64,000 nt of DNA from Legionella parisiensis. Its GTDB lineage: Bacteria; Pseudomonadota; Gammaproteobacteria; Legionellales; Legionellaceae. Position numbers and translations under genes: made by a program. The stretch spans positions 2,487,098 to 2,551,097 of the forward strand of contig NZ_LNYQ01000013.1 of NCBI RefSeq assembly GCF_001467945.1. Direction: 5' to 3'. Below are positions 29,857-39,839 of the stretch, piece by piece; positions within the stretch are counted from its first letter, which is position 1, and each line of letters begins with the position of its first letter. The notes under the pieces are model-generated. The model searched no databases. It saw only the letters and a program-made list of their open reading frames with translations, and was not told the origin of the DNA.

Positions 29857-32166
29857 ATGTTTACAAATGCAACGGTTGACTCACGTATATTTCGAATTTA
29901 TGCAAAACGCTATTTTAAATTTGATTTTGTAGCAGCCATAGTCGTATTTCTAGTTGCTATCCCATTATGCCTTGGTATCGCTCTTGCTTCGGGTGCACCC
30001 CTTTTTTCGGGAATTTTAAGCGGAGTTATTGGGGGAGTTATTGTCGGTTGCATTAGCGGCTCACATGTTAGTGTCAGTGGACCTGCTGCAGGTATGGCTG
30101 CGGTAGTAGTTGCTGCCATAGCTCATCTCGGAGATTTCAACACATTTTTAGTCGCCCTTTTACTTGCGGGTTTACTTCAAATCATCATAGGAGGTTTCAG
30201 GGCTGGATTTGTAGCTGATTATGTTCCCTCAAATGTGGTTCAAGGCCTACTCTGTGCAATTGGTATTTTATTGATAATCAAACAATTACCCCTTGCATTC
30301 ACGCTTTCTGCGGATTTCAACGAACTCAAAACACATTTATTAGAAACAACCGAAGAAATCACATTAAGTCCAATTCTTGCTCTGTATCATCATATTAATA
30401 CAGGGGCAATGTTGATTACCCTACTCTCACTCGCTACTTTAATCTATTTTGATTTAACGAAAAATAAGGTACTAAAAGAAATCCCTTCACCAATTCTCGT
30501 TGTTATTTTGGGTGTACTACTTAATGAGCTGTTTCAATGGACCGATTCAAACCTTGCCCAGAATTCACCACAACTGGTTAACATTCCTCAAACAGATGGC
30601 TTCTATGATCTATTTGGTCAATTGGAATATCCCAACTGGGCTGCCTTATATAATCCTAAAGTCTATCTTTATGCCTTTATCATTGGCATTGTTGCTTCTC
30701 TAGAAACCTTATTGAACCTTAAAGCAGGAGAGAAGCTGGATAAAAAACGTCGTTATTCTTCCTCAAACAGAGAATTAGTTGCTCAAGGAGTCGGAAATAT
30801 GACAGCAGGTTTAATTGGAGGAATTCCAGTTACCTCTGTAATCGTTAGAACATCCATTAATATCCAGGCTGGATCTAAAAGCAAAATATCTACTATTTTG
30901 CATGGAATTTTTATTTTCGTTGCAGTATTGCTGATTCCAGGTACGTTAAATAAAATACCTTTATCCTCATTAGCTGCTATTTTGATCTATACCGGTTATA
31001 AACTAAATAAACCTACTATTTATCGCTCTATATATGCTCAAGGAAGTGATCGCTTTATTCCATTTATCGCTACAGTGATTGGTATTATTGCATTTAACCT
31101 GCTAACAGGTATTTTGATTGGGCTAGGCGTCAGTTTGTTTTATATCTTAAAATCAAACAGTCAGGCACGGATTAACATCCTTAAAGAAATTCACCCTACT
31201 GGAGAAGTTAATCGCCTGATCCTCCCACAACAAATGACGTTCCTTAATAAAGCAGCTCTGGTTGCTGAACTTGCTACCATACCTAGAGAATCACAATTGA
31301 TTATTGACGCGCGGTACTCTCAGTACATTGATAAGGAAATTTCCGAGTTATTAAAAGAATATAAAGAGGAACAGGCACCCAATAAAAAAATCTCCTTGAA
31401 TCTGATTGGCTTCAAAGAACATTATAAAGTTCATAATTATATTGATTTTATCAATGTAACAACGTACGACGTACAATCAAATCTGTCACCAGCACAAATA
31501 TTGAATATTCTATACGAAGGAAATCAACGTTTCCTCAATGATAATCTGATCCACCGTTCTAACCAGCTGGATATTAAGTATACTGCCAAGGGACAACATC
31601 CAATCGCTATCGTTCTTGGTTGTATTGATTCCAGGGTACCTGTAGAAACAATTTTTGATATGAGCTTTGGTGATATTTTTTGCGTACGCGTTGCTGGGAA
31701 TGTAGTCAACAATGATATTCTGGCCAGTATTGAATATGCTTGTGATGTCGTGGGCGTCAAACTGATTATTATTCTCGGTCATACACGCTGTGGTGCCATT
31801 CAATCAGCATGCGATGGAGTTGAAAAAGGCCATATTACGGGATTACTTGATAAAATAAAGCCCGCAATTACTGCCGAAAGTGAAACAGAAGCCAGCCGTG
31901 ACAGTAAAAATACAACATTTGTAAATAACGTGACTGAGTTAAACGTAGCTAATACCATGCAAAAAATTTATGAGGGCAGTCCCATTCTGCATGAAATGAT
32001 AGAACAAAATGATATTTCCATGGTTGGAGCTGTTTATAATGTTCAAACAGGTAAAGTTCATTTTAAAAATTATGAGTATGAACTGTGTCAGCTGGGTGGA
32101 AAAAATTATGAACACTTAGCCACTAAATTAAAAGGATTATTAGAAGACGCCAGGATGAGGGGATAA
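29857..32166 (+). CDS. SulP-family anion transporter fused to a beta-carbonic anhydrase
   Basis: The protein has 769 residues in two parts. Residues 1-430 form a SulP/SLC26 transporter with about 10-12 hydrophobic segments, including FVAAIVVFLVAIPLCLGIAL and SGSHVSVSGPAAGMAAVVVA. A linker of about 430-540 takes the place where a STAS domain is usual and may be a degenerate one. Residues 540-769 form a beta-class carbonic anhydrase. Zinc ligands are Cys589 (GCIDSRVP, with the Asp591-Arg593 dyad), His642 and Cys645 (LGHTRCGA). Together this suggests bicarbonate uptake coupled to CO2/HCO3- interconversion at the inner membrane; SulP-CA fusions are known in other bacteria. AGAGG precedes the ATG. 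It is a single gene. Confidence 0.93.
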   Translation: MFTNATVDSRIFRIYAKRYFKFDFVAAIVVFLVAIPLCLGIALASGAPLFSGILSGVIGGVIVGCISGSHVSVSGPAAGMAAVVVAAIAHLGDFNTFLVALLLAGLLQIIIGGFRAGFVADYVPSNVVQGLLCAIGILLIIKQLPLAFTLSADFNELKTHLLETTEEITLSPILALYHHINTGAMLITLLSLATLIYFDLTKNKVLKEIPSPILVVILGVLLNELFQWTDSNLAQNSPQLVNIPQTDGFYDLFGQLEYPNWAALYNPKVYLYAFIIGIVASLETLLNLKAGEKLDKKRRYSSSNRELVAQGVGNMTAGLIGGIPVTSVIVRTSINIQAGSKSKISTILHGIFIFVAVLLIPGTLNKIPLSSLAAILIYTGYKLNKPTIYRSIYAQGSDRFIPFIATVIGIIAFNLLTGILIGLGVSLFYILKSNSQARINILKEIHPTGEVNRLILPQQMTFLNKAALVAELATIPRESQLIIDARYSQYIDKEISELLKEYKEEQAPNKKISLNLIGFKEHYKVHNYIDFINVTTYDVQSNLSPAQILNILYEGNQRFLNDNLIHRSNQLDIKYTAKGQHPIAIVLGCIDSRVPVETIFDMSFGDIFCVRVAGNVVNNDILASIEYACDVVGVKLIIILGHTRCGAIQSACDGVEKGHITGLLDKIKPAITAESETEASRDSKNTTFVNNVTELNVANTMQKIYEGSPILHEMIEQNDISMVGAVYNVQTGKVHFKNYEYELCQLGGKNYEHLATKLKGLLEDARMRG

Positions 32167-32288
32167 GATCTGCACGACTTTCTATACTCCATATACCAAA
32201 GCAGAACCCGGAATAAGTTTCACTAAAAACTGGATTCTGCCTTGGGAAGCCATAGTTCATATCATCTGTTTTTGAACACAAACTCCTG

Positions 32289-32294
32289 TATAAT
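32289..32294 (+). promoter_or_regulatory. Candidate -10 box for proS
   Basis: A perfect TATAAT with an upstream TG lies 36 bases before the proS ATG. No well-spaced -35 consensus is evident, so the TG may compensate. Confidence 0.4.
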
Positions 32295-32330
32295 GCTGTG
32301 CAATAAGAACAATATTATTCAGGAGTAGAA

Positions 32331-34037
32331 ATGCGTGCGTCTCAATGGTTTTTAGCAACTCTAAAAGAAACTCCAAACGATGCGGAGATAGTCTCCCATC
32401 AATTAATGCTGAGAACAGGAATGATTCGTAAACTGGGCTCAGGCCTTTATACCTGGATGCCTCTAGGTTTAAAAGTATTACGAAAAGTAGAACAAATAGT
32501 TCGCGAAGAAATGAATCGCATTAATTCTATGGAGTTGCTCATGCCTGCAGTACAACCTGCAGAACTATGGCAAGAAACGGGACGTTGGGATACCTTTGGT
32601 GGCCTGCTTCTCACCATGAAAGATGCTAATGGCAGAGATTATTGTTTTGGCCCTACCCATGAAGAAGTAATTACTGACATTATGCGTAATGAATTACAAT
32701 CCTACAAGCAATTGCCAGTAAGCTTCTATCAAATCCAAACTAAATTCCGCGATGAAATCAGACCGCGTTTTGGTGTAATGCGTGCCCGTGAATTTATTAT
32801 GAAAGATGCTTACTCCTTCCATTTAAATTTGCAAAGCCTTCAAATGACCTACAAAGATATGTATCAGGCTTATTGCCGTATCTTTGATCGCCTAGGTCTC
32901 AAATATCGTGCAGTTGAAGCAGATACAGGAGCTATTGGCGGCTCTGCATCTCATGAATTCCAGGTATTGGCTGATTCTGGAGAGGATTTGATTTTCTACA
33001 GCGACCAAGGGGATTATGCAGCAAATATCGAACAAGCTACAAGTCTAAAACCAGAAAAAGCAACCCCTACCAATCAAGAAATGATTTTGATTGATACGCC
33101 AAACAAAAAAACTATAGCTGAGGTAGCAGAGTTTCTGGATGTAGCAAGCAGTCAAACCATCAAGACTCTGATTGTGAAAGGAAGAGAGCATCCTATGGTA
33201 GCTTTGGTTTTAAGAGGTGATGATGAACTGAATGAAATCAAGGCAATAAAACATCCTTCAGTACATTCCCCCTTACAATTTATAGATGAGGAAACCGTTT
33301 TAAAAACTTTGAAAGCACCAATTGGCTCACTGGGTCCAGTCAACTTATCGATTCCAGTGATTGTGGATCATCATGCGCTTGCTATGGATTCTTTTATTTG
33401 TGGCGCCAATCAGGCAGATAAACATTATCAATATGCTGCTTGGGATAAAGATATCAGTGAGTACCTTGCTGCTGATTTGCGTAATGTAAAAGTAGGCGAT
33501 GTCAGTCCAGATGGCAAGGGAACACTTCGCTCTTGCCGAGGTATTGAAGTTGGGCATGTCTTTCAATTAGGAGATAAATACGCCAAATCCATGAATGCCA
33601 CAGTGATTAATGAACAAGGTCAATTAGAAACCATGTTAATGGGGTGCTATGGCTTAGGTATCACCCGTGTGGTTGCAGCAGCCATCGAACAACATCATGA
33701 TCAACATGGAATTATTTGGCCGCAAAGTATTGCACCATTCCAGGTAGTCATAATTCCTTTAAATGGACATCGTTCAGAAGTAGTACAAAAGCAAGCTAAT
33801 GTATTATACGAAGGTCTGAAAGAATTAGGAGTCGATGTATTAATTGATGATCGTAATGAGAGAGCGGGCGTATTGTTTGCAGATCACGATTTAATTGGTA
33901 TTCCGCATCGAATCATCATCAGCGAGCGCAATATGGAACAAAATTGTGTGGAATATAAAAACCGAGCTACCGGAGAAACACAGCAGTTAAGCCTGGATAA
34001 AGCAACTGATGAAATCATGCAATTAATCTCAAAATAA
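32331..34037 (+). CDS. proS: Prolyl-tRNA synthetase (bacterial type with editing domain)
   Basis: This class II aminoacyl-tRNA synthetase charges tRNA-Pro. 568 residues, the length of the bacterial ProRS with an inserted editing domain. The N-terminal catalytic part has [20 protein letters not shown] and motif 2 ([22 protein letters not shown]). The INS editing domain, a YbaK-like fold, is about 225-400. Motif 3 ([20 protein letters not shown]) follows, then the C-terminal anticodon-binding domain. AGGAG lies 6 bases before the ATG. It is a single gene. The next gene is on the opposite strand. Confidence 0.98.
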   Translation: MRASQWFLATLKETPNDAEIVSHQLMLRTGMIRKLGSGLYTWMPLGLKVLRKVEQIVREEMNRINSMELLMPAVQPAELWQETGRWDTFGGLLLTMKDANGRDYCFGPTHEEVITDIMRNELQSYKQLPVSFYQIQTKFRDEIRPRFGVMRAREFIMKDAYSFHLNLQSLQMTYKDMYQAYCRIFDRLGLKYRAVEADTGAIGGSASHEFQVLADSGEDLIFYSDQGDYAANIEQATSLKPEKATPTNQEMILIDTPNKKTIAEVAEFLDVASSQTIKTLIVKGREHPMVALVLRGDDELNEIKAIKHPSVHSPLQFIDEETVLKTLKAPIGSLGPVNLSIPVIVDHHALAMDSFICGANQADKHYQYAAWDKDISEYLAADLRNVKVGDVSPDGKGTLRSCRGIEVGHVFQLGDKYAKSMNATVINEQGQLETMLMGCYGLGITRVVAAAIEQHHDQHGIIWPQSIAPFQVVIIPLNGHRSEVVQKQANVLYEGLKELGVDVLIDDRNERAGVLFADHDLIGIPHRIIISERNMEQNCVEYKNRATGETQQLSLDKATDEIMQLISK

Positions 34038-34377
34038 TACTATTTCAAAACCTGTAACATGGTTGCAAGCAGCAGCCTCTAATCACATCTCTGCCTACAC
34101 CCACCCCCACGACTTGTTTGGGGGTAGTGTTTTAGGACAAATCTCCTGGATTCCACGGTCAACCCCGTGAACGTGAACAACGTGTAGCTGGGATGTAGGC
34201 AAGAAGCAGCCTATTACGTTACATCTCAAAGAGCATTATTTTCTGTGTGAATGTTAATTTGAATGGTTTTGATTTGCAGGTTTTGAGACTTTTTTTCTAT
34301 GTAAACGCAGCATACATCATGAGCATTGATTAGGGAGATTTTCTCGCAAGATGCGCCACATAAGGCTGCTCCCGCAC
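34038..34377. other. 340-base convergent intergenic region with small hairpins
   Basis: No supported coding frame was found. ACCCCC (34103-34108) pairs with GGGGGT (34120-34125) and is followed by a short T-rich stretch, a possible proS terminator. CACGG/CCGTG (about 34157-34169) forms a second small hairpin. The rest shows no recognisable feature. Confidence 0.5.
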
Positions 34378-35577
34378 TTACTTTTCATCCCCAGGATTAC
34401 CCTGAGTATTCAAATAAGTCAGTGCTTCATTGTTTTTTAGTGCTTTTACGCCAATTGCAGTGATTTGATTAAATCCCACATCTAAAGTATAAAGTGTTGA
34501 TGTTTCAGCTAATGCCAAAGCACCATCATCCCCGATATAATTATGGCTTAAATCTAAATTTTGCAACTGTACCGCTTTTGCCAAGATTCTTGCCCCATAA
34601 TCTCCAATAAGATTATTGTTCGCATATAAGTTATTTAGAGAACTTATTTTTGCCAGTTCGGCTATGCCCTCATCATCAACGGAATTATTGTCGATGTTCA
34701 GCAAAGTAAGATGATTTAACTCAGATAAAGCCTGAGTACCTTCTCGACCCACGTCACAATCAGCAATTGACAGCCACTCAAGCGCCCTGCTCTGGGCTAG
34801 AAACACTGCTCCCTCATTATGTAATGGATTGTGATCAACAATGAGATATAGTAAATTAGGTTTTCTTGCTATAATTTCCGCTCCATCTTTATCAATATTA
34901 TTGTCATCCAAATCAATAAAGTTAAGTGATTGGTTTCTATCAAGAAATTCTATGCCTTCATTACCTAAATGATTACTGCTTAAATATAAGCTTTTCAATG
35001 TCTTATTCCCAAACAGTGCCTTTGCACCTACTGCACCAATTTGGGCTTTTCTCAGAGAAAGATGAATCAGTGATTTATTTTTTGCTAAAAATTTAGCACC
35101 TGCAGAACCTATAGGGTTATCATCAAGAGAAAGAAAAAACAAGGTAGTGTTATTTGCTAAAGCTTCAGCCCCATAGGGGCCAATATGATTCTCCCCCAAA
35201 AGAAGATAAACCAAGTAAGAGTTTTTTGCTAATACCTCGGCCCCCAATGAGCCGATGCGATTTCCATTTAGGAACATATAGCGAATATGAGTATTATTGG
35301 AGAGTAGCTCTGCACCTTGGAAGCCAATCTGGTTATCGGAGAGGCTCAAGCGGGTAATTTCGGGATGTTCTTTGAGATAAGATACAATTTGCGGAATATC
35401 TCGATCATGTATATTACATTGATCCATAAATATACCGCCATCGCTGACATGTGACTCTATATTTTCCACGCACTTATTCCCTTGGTATACAGAGCTTCTT
35501 ATTTTGTCCTTAGCAAATAGAGGTGAAATCATGGCACTCAGTATAAGCAAAAGACATAAAGCAGCTTTTCTCATCAT
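34378..35577 (-). CDS. Secreted leucine-rich-repeat protein
   Basis: The 399-residue protein has a clear signal peptide (hydrophobic residues 5-20, cleavage likely after LFA at 22). Residues 25-70 precede about twelve regular 24-residue leucine-rich repeats with the pattern N..L..L.L..N.IG..GA..LA. This pattern resembles the ribonuclease-inhibitor/GALA-like LRR class, with IG..GA.(A/F)LA forming the helical side. No catalytic domain is attached. The signal peptide argues for Sec export (periplasm, surface, or type II secretion) rather than the cytoplasmic route usual for Dot/Icm LRR effectors. It likely acts by protein binding. It is the last gene of a leftward accessory stretch; the nearest gene upstream is 140 bases away. 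Confidence 0.88.
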   Translation of the reverse strand: MMRKAALCLLLILSAMISPLFAKDKIRSSVYQGNKCVENIESHVSDGGIFMDQCNIHDRDIPQIVSYLKEHPEITRLSLSDNQIGFQGAELLSNNTHIRYMFLNGNRIGSLGAEVLAKNSYLVYLLLGENHIGPYGAEALANNTTLFFLSLDDNPIGSAGAKFLAKNKSLIHLSLRKAQIGAVGAKALFGNKTLKSLYLSSNHLGNEGIEFLDRNQSLNFIDLDDNNIDKDGAEIIARKPNLLYLIVDHNPLHNEGAVFLAQSRALEWLSIADCDVGREGTQALSELNHLTLLNIDNNSVDDEGIAELAKISSLNNLYANNNLIGDYGARILAKAVQLQNLDLSHNYIGDDGALALAETSTLYTLDVGFNQITAIGVKALKNNEALTYLNTQGNPGDEK

Positions 35578-35717
35578 GTACCTAATCCCCTGTTAAATCT
35601 GATGTCTTCAAGCTAGGAAATAAAAACTATGAAGTTGTATCACGAAGATCAATAAAAACCAACACACCAACGGATAAGATTCCTAGACAATACCTACAAA
35701 AGAATATTCTTTCCGGT

Positions 35718-37091
35718 TCATCCAATCTCAAGATTACACGCTCGCGATTCATCCCGGGTAATTCGAAAACTGGCAAAATCCTGGATAAAATGGGTTATAT
35801 AGTAAGCTAAAGAAAAATGAGTATGCTCTCCAAAAATATCATGATAAATCTCCTCGGGAGATTCCTCTAAATCAGCGCAAAAGGTTTTTAACAAAATGTC
35901 TGCATATTTTTTATTTATTTCCCCCCACTTTTTTAATATTAATTGACCATGTGTTAACTGAATCTCTTCTGTAAAGGCACTTAATTTATTGTAATGGTAT
36001 AAATTCCCTATGAGGTAAAGCATGAAAACACGAGTTTCCATATACTGCTCAGGGATAGCATTCAAGACTGACGGGACCAGGAGTTTAATTGGTAAAAATT
36101 TGGAATCTAAATTTTGCATAACAAAGAGTAAATTCCAGCTCTGATACAAATACATCCATTCGGTACTTATAAGAAATTGACTAACCCGTTTGGGCAGCTT
36201 ATTAACAATTAAGTCGGGAAGAAGGCTGTATTTATTATCCGCTATTATTGTGCTTCCAACAGGTAATACGAGCTTCATAAAGGAAAAACCATTGGACGGC
36301 TGAGTATGTTCTAACAAACGAATAAGCGCAGAACCTGCAAAGGAATTATCATTAGGCTGTCCATCTTCGCCAGGTTTCTCCTCCCAAATCGCCTCCAAGA
36401 TATTCAAGCTCACATTTTTAACCGAATCACAGTGTTTTTCACCTATTGGCGTAGGACTAATTTTCGTATTCCAAAGGGCTAATCCATGTTTATTAATAAA
36501 CTCTTTTGACCGCTCCTGGATTGCTGCTTGGTCAAGCTCCTCGTTTCCCAATAAACGCGTGAACGCACCTGAAGTCATTACTGGATCAACAGAAACTAAC
36601 TTTAGGTTTTTAAAAAGTGAAAAATTGTATCTGTTTGAAGCAAAAAATAAATTAAAAAGCGGATTCCCTGGATATGAAGTGCTCCTTTGCTTTTTAGTAA
36701 AACAATACACATCTTCATTAAATGTAAAACTATTTACCATAGTCACTGAACATGCTTCAAATAAACATAATAAATTAAGCTGAATTTGCAGCTGTTTTGA
36801 CAATATTTCCAACTCATGATCTGAAATTAACTGTTCATGCTCTATAAAGGCAAATAACTTGCAGAGAGGGGCATTGTTGAGTAAACCAGTTTCTACAGAC
36901 TGAATAAGTTTACTCAAGTCAACTGATTCTTCTGTAAGTTTCCTCAAAAAGCTCTTAAGTCCTTCATCACGAATTGTAAACGAATCAAACTTTAGGTCTT
37001 CTATGATTTTTTTGATAATTGATGGATCAGTTTGTTTCTTAAGATGTTTAACTACACGGTTTAAAAAATGTTTTGCTAAAAGTCGTCCCAT
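35718..37091 (-). CDS. Hypothetical protein, orphan (possible effector)
   Basis: I do not recognise this 457-residue protein. It has no signal peptide and no convincing membrane helix. It is predicted mostly helical, with hydrophobic helices such as LQIQLNLLCLFEACSV (about 122-137) and a C-terminal region with EESPEEIYHD (about 404-413). The C-terminus combines an acidic cluster with a hydrophobic segment and is compatible with, but does not prove, Dot/Icm translocation. No ribosome-binding site is obvious before the ATG. Neighbours are an LRR protein and a BrkB-like protein on the same strand but with gaps of 140-190 bases, so it is probably monocistronic. Confidence 0.7.
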   Translation of the reverse strand: MGRLLAKHFLNRVVKHLKKQTDPSIIKKIIEDLKFDSFTIRDEGLKSFLRKLTEESVDLSKLIQSVETGLLNNAPLCKLFAFIEHEQLISDHELEILSKQLQIQLNLLCLFEACSVTMVNSFTFNEDVYCFTKKQRSTSYPGNPLFNLFFASNRYNFSLFKNLKLVSVDPVMTSGAFTRLLGNEELDQAAIQERSKEFINKHGLALWNTKISPTPIGEKHCDSVKNVSLNILEAIWEEKPGEDGQPNDNSFAGSALIRLLEHTQPSNGFSFMKLVLPVGSTIIADNKYSLLPDLIVNKLPKRVSQFLISTEWMYLYQSWNLLFVMQNLDSKFLPIKLLVPSVLNAIPEQYMETRVFMLYLIGNLYHYNKLSAFTEEIQLTHGQLILKKWGEINKKYADILLKTFCADLEESPEEIYHDIFGEHTHFSLAYYITHFIQDFASFRITRDESRACNLEIG

Positions 37092-37282
37092 AAAAAATCG
37101 TTACAAAAGAAAAGTATAAAAGTATATTCGTTCATTTTATTGAAATATACTTTAAGTGTATAGGGTAAGCGTATCTAATCGCATCATATAAAAGCAAAAT
37201 ACCGCCACTCCGAAAACCTAAAGCCTCCATCGTTGAATCTTGCTCTGGTCTTCAAGCATGCTTGAGAAAAAGGCTTCTAACT

Positions 37283-38161
37283 TTAGTTTTTATTTAAAAT
37301 AGCATTTTTCGCTGCTCTAATTTCTGTACCTCTATTTATAGAAAAGATTTTCGTAATCTCCACACCAATAAAGAAAATTTGCGATGAATAATACACCCAA
37401 ATTAAAATAATAATTAAGGAGCTTGCAGCGCCAAATATGGAATATTTAGAAAATTGTATAAGGTAAAATTCAATGAGAATTTTTCCGAAGTTAAATAATA
37501 AAGAAGTGATTAATGCCCCTAGCCACACATCGCGCCAATTTAATACCACATCCGGTAGAAACTTAAATATCATTGCAAATAACACTGTAAGAATACAGAA
37601 AGAGATTAAGTGATTTATTATTAAATCCATTAAAATATTTGTACTCATCATATAATTTAAATAATTAATTAAAAGAGTAAAACCAATACTTAAAATTAGT
37701 GATACTAAGAATAAAAACGCTATTCCTAAAACAATCAAAAAAGAAAAAAAGCGACTTTTTAATTTTGCAAACCATCCCGCATCAGGATTTGTTTTAACAC
37801 CCCATATCTCATTTAATCCCACTTGAATCTCAGTAAAAACTCCGGAGGCGGTAAACAAAAGAACTAGAAAGCTAATTACTCTTGTTAGAAAAGATGGGGT
37901 TGGATGAGCTCTGTTTTGAATTATTTCTTGAAGTTGTAATGCAGGTTCTTTTCCTATTAAAATGCTTGCTTGGGCTAAAATTTGATTACGAGAAGTTTCT
38001 TCACCAAATATTGTTCCTACGATGAAAATACAAATTAATAAAATTGGAGCGAGAGAAAATAAAGTATAATAAGCAAGTGCTGCAGCTTTGCTTGAAACTC
38101 TATCACGACTCCAATTATTAAATAGTTCTTTTAAGAAATTCCAAGAGTTCATTAAAATCAT
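37283..38161 (-). CDS. YihY/BrkB-family inner-membrane protein
   Basis: This 292-residue polytopic membrane protein of the YihY (UPF0761) family has about six hydrophobic segments. Family signatures are KAAALAYYTLFSLAPILLI (about residues 24-42), VFTEIQVGLNEIWGVK (about 102-117) and FKFLPDVVLNWRDVWLGALI (about 198-217). The family was once linked to serum resistance (BrkB) and ribonuclease BN; both assignments are now doubted and its role is unsettled. AAGGAC lies before the ATG. It stands alone between two leftward genes of unrelated type. Confidence 0.9.
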   Translation of the reverse strand: MILMNSWNFLKELFNNWSRDRVSSKAAALAYYTLFSLAPILLICIFIVGTIFGEETSRNQILAQASILIGKEPALQLQEIIQNRAHPTPSFLTRVISFLVLLFTASGVFTEIQVGLNEIWGVKTNPDAGWFAKLKSRFFSFLIVLGIAFLFLVSLILSIGFTLLINYLNYMMSTNILMDLIINHLISFCILTVLFAMIFKFLPDVVLNWRDVWLGALITSLLFNFGKILIEFYLIQFSKYSIFGAASSLIIILIWVYYSSQIFFIGVEITKIFSINRGTEIRAAKNAILNKN

Positions 38162-38342
38162 TTTTTGTCCTTGTAATAGGAACTCTTTTATAGGTTAGCA
38201 GTAACCTTCTGTCTGCTCCCTAGCTTATTTTTTGCAGAGCTAGTTGTTCAGTCAGTAGCGTCAACTTTATTTTAACTACATGTAGCGAAGCAAAGCCAAA
38301 CATTTTTAAGACTACTGTAAAGCACTTTCTCAAAGAAAATAT

Positions 38343-39440
38343 TTAAACTTTATTCATATTGCGATGTGTACTGGTTTCACCAAGTTCTATTCCAACGAGA
38401 ATTTCTGAAAATATATCGAAATTTTGAGAATGCGAATTAGTATTAATTATGGGAAACATGATGTGTTGAAAAAAATGAGCTCTTTTTCTAATTTCTTCTG
38501 CATAGATTATTGCTACTAGTTCAGGATCATTTTTAAATGCGCCACAACCCCATGCACCGAGGATTGCATAAGGCCGTCCTTCAAGAATTAATGTGTTCAG
38601 TTGTGCTGCAATTCGTCGGCGCAAATTGTTTTCATATGCTTTTAATACGCGAGGCTCTTGTGATTGTGATTCAGAAAAGTGCTCAGGAGCAGCTGATCTT
38701 AATTCATAAAAAGGAAAAATACTTGATGAAGGGAGAAACAAATAGCTTATATCAGGATTAGGCTCATACCCACTTGATCTAAATTCATCTGTAGATGACG
38801 GAGGAAAATATAGCTCCTCACCTCTGAAGCAAACTCTAGGCTCTTTACAAAAGAAAGCCTTAAAGAGTTCATCAGAAGAAAAGACTCCAGGGCAATGTTC
38901 TTTTAGGATGTCGATTTCCACATCCGTCATTTTCTTCCTTGCCTCAAGCAGTTCTTTTCCTGCCTCAGTATATAAAAATAAGTTGTTTTTTTTATCAAAT
39001 TCAATCCATTTATCCATCAACGAAAGAGCACATGTGGTTCGATGCCACATATTTTCCTCTTGCGCACTTCCTCCTTCAAATACAGCTCCACCGGGATAGA
39101 GTGAATTTGCCATATTTAATACTGTATAAACTTCACCATGCTCTTCCGTTGCCTCAAGAGTTGCAGTGCCCCAATCCTTAGGTACAACTTCAACTCTCAT
39201 AGGTGCTTTAGATTTTTTTTTTGCCCACCGATTTAAATTATCTGTTGCCTGTTGCTGTAATTTTTTTTGTTCATCAGGAATTGTTATCAGATTTATGGTT
39301 TTTTCCATGCTTTTATAACGCCAAGTCTTACCGGATAAAGCGCCGCTAATTAATCCTGGCTTTTGTGCTCTATAGGCAATTTTTATAGCGGAATAATATT
39401 CATGATTTGAGGAAACTCGCCCGAAAAATCTAGATCTCAT
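38343..39440 (-). CDS. Microbial-type poly(ADP-ribose) glycohydrolase (TIGR02452/DUF2263-like)
   Basis: The 365-residue protein carries the bacterial PARG macrodomain signature. VLNMANSLYPGGAVFEGG is followed by the catalytic loop QEE (residues 127-129), matching the GG(G/A)-x6-8-QEE motif. Further family marks are the downstream W.RTTCALSL helix and YAILGAWGCGAFKNDPE near the C-terminus. Such enzymes hydrolyse ribose-ribose bonds in poly(ADP-ribose) or remove ADP-ribose. Residues 1-80 form a Lys/Arg-rich extension, and there is no signal peptide. Free-living roles or host-directed reversal of ADP-ribosylation are both possible; in Legionella, ADP-ribose hydrolases occur among effectors. AGGA precedes the ATG. 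Confidence 0.82.
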   Translation of the reverse strand: MRSRFFGRVSSNHEYYSAIKIAYRAQKPGLISGALSGKTWRYKSMEKTINLITIPDEQKKLQQQATDNLNRWAKKKSKAPMRVEVVPKDWGTATLEATEEHGEVYTVLNMANSLYPGGAVFEGGSAQEENMWHRTTCALSLMDKWIEFDKKNNLFLYTEAGKELLEARKKMTDVEIDILKEHCPGVFSSDELFKAFFCKEPRVCFRGEELYFPPSSTDEFRSSGYEPNPDISYLFLPSSSIFPFYELRSAAPEHFSESQSQEPRVLKAYENNLRRRIAAQLNTLILEGRPYAILGAWGCGAFKNDPELVAIIYAEEIRKRAHFFQHIMFPIINTNSHSQNFDIFSEILVGIELGETSTHRNMNKV

Positions 39441-39839
39441 AATTTAAGTCCTAAATATATTTTACACTGCGCCATTTCCTGCTTCACCTTATGGCCATTG
39501 CTTTCTCTGCAATATCAAATGAGTGTGTTTTTCAATTTTTTTGTAAAAAACTTCCTTTCGTCATGAATAATGCTAGAAGCAGATAAAGAGTGATTCCAAA
39601 AGGAATCAACAAGATCATATATTTATCATAGTGTATATAAACTTGAATTCAAGAAGATACTTAAATACCTTTTTCCTATCTATTGGAAAGATAAGAAAAT
39701 TTTGACTATCTCGTACAACCAATTTTTTTAGAAAAGGTTTTTAATAGTAAATTTGCATTTTTCCTTGAAGGAGATAGTGATAAGATTTTTGTATTAAGAA
39801 CAGTCATAAAAATAGCTCATTAGGAATTGCATGCTTATT
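39441..39839. other. 399-base intergenic region
   Basis: This AT-rich stretch lies between two leftward genes. It contains the PARG gene promoter region and a small palindrome GATTCC-AAAA-GGAATC (39592-39607). A 31-codon frame from 39491 lacks a ribosome-binding site. I see nothing else. Confidence 0.5.

Noticed and set aside
39491..39586. 31-codon frame in the PARG-subtilase spacer
   Set aside because: No ribosome-binding site, no hydrophobic or other pattern, AT-rich spacer; chance length.
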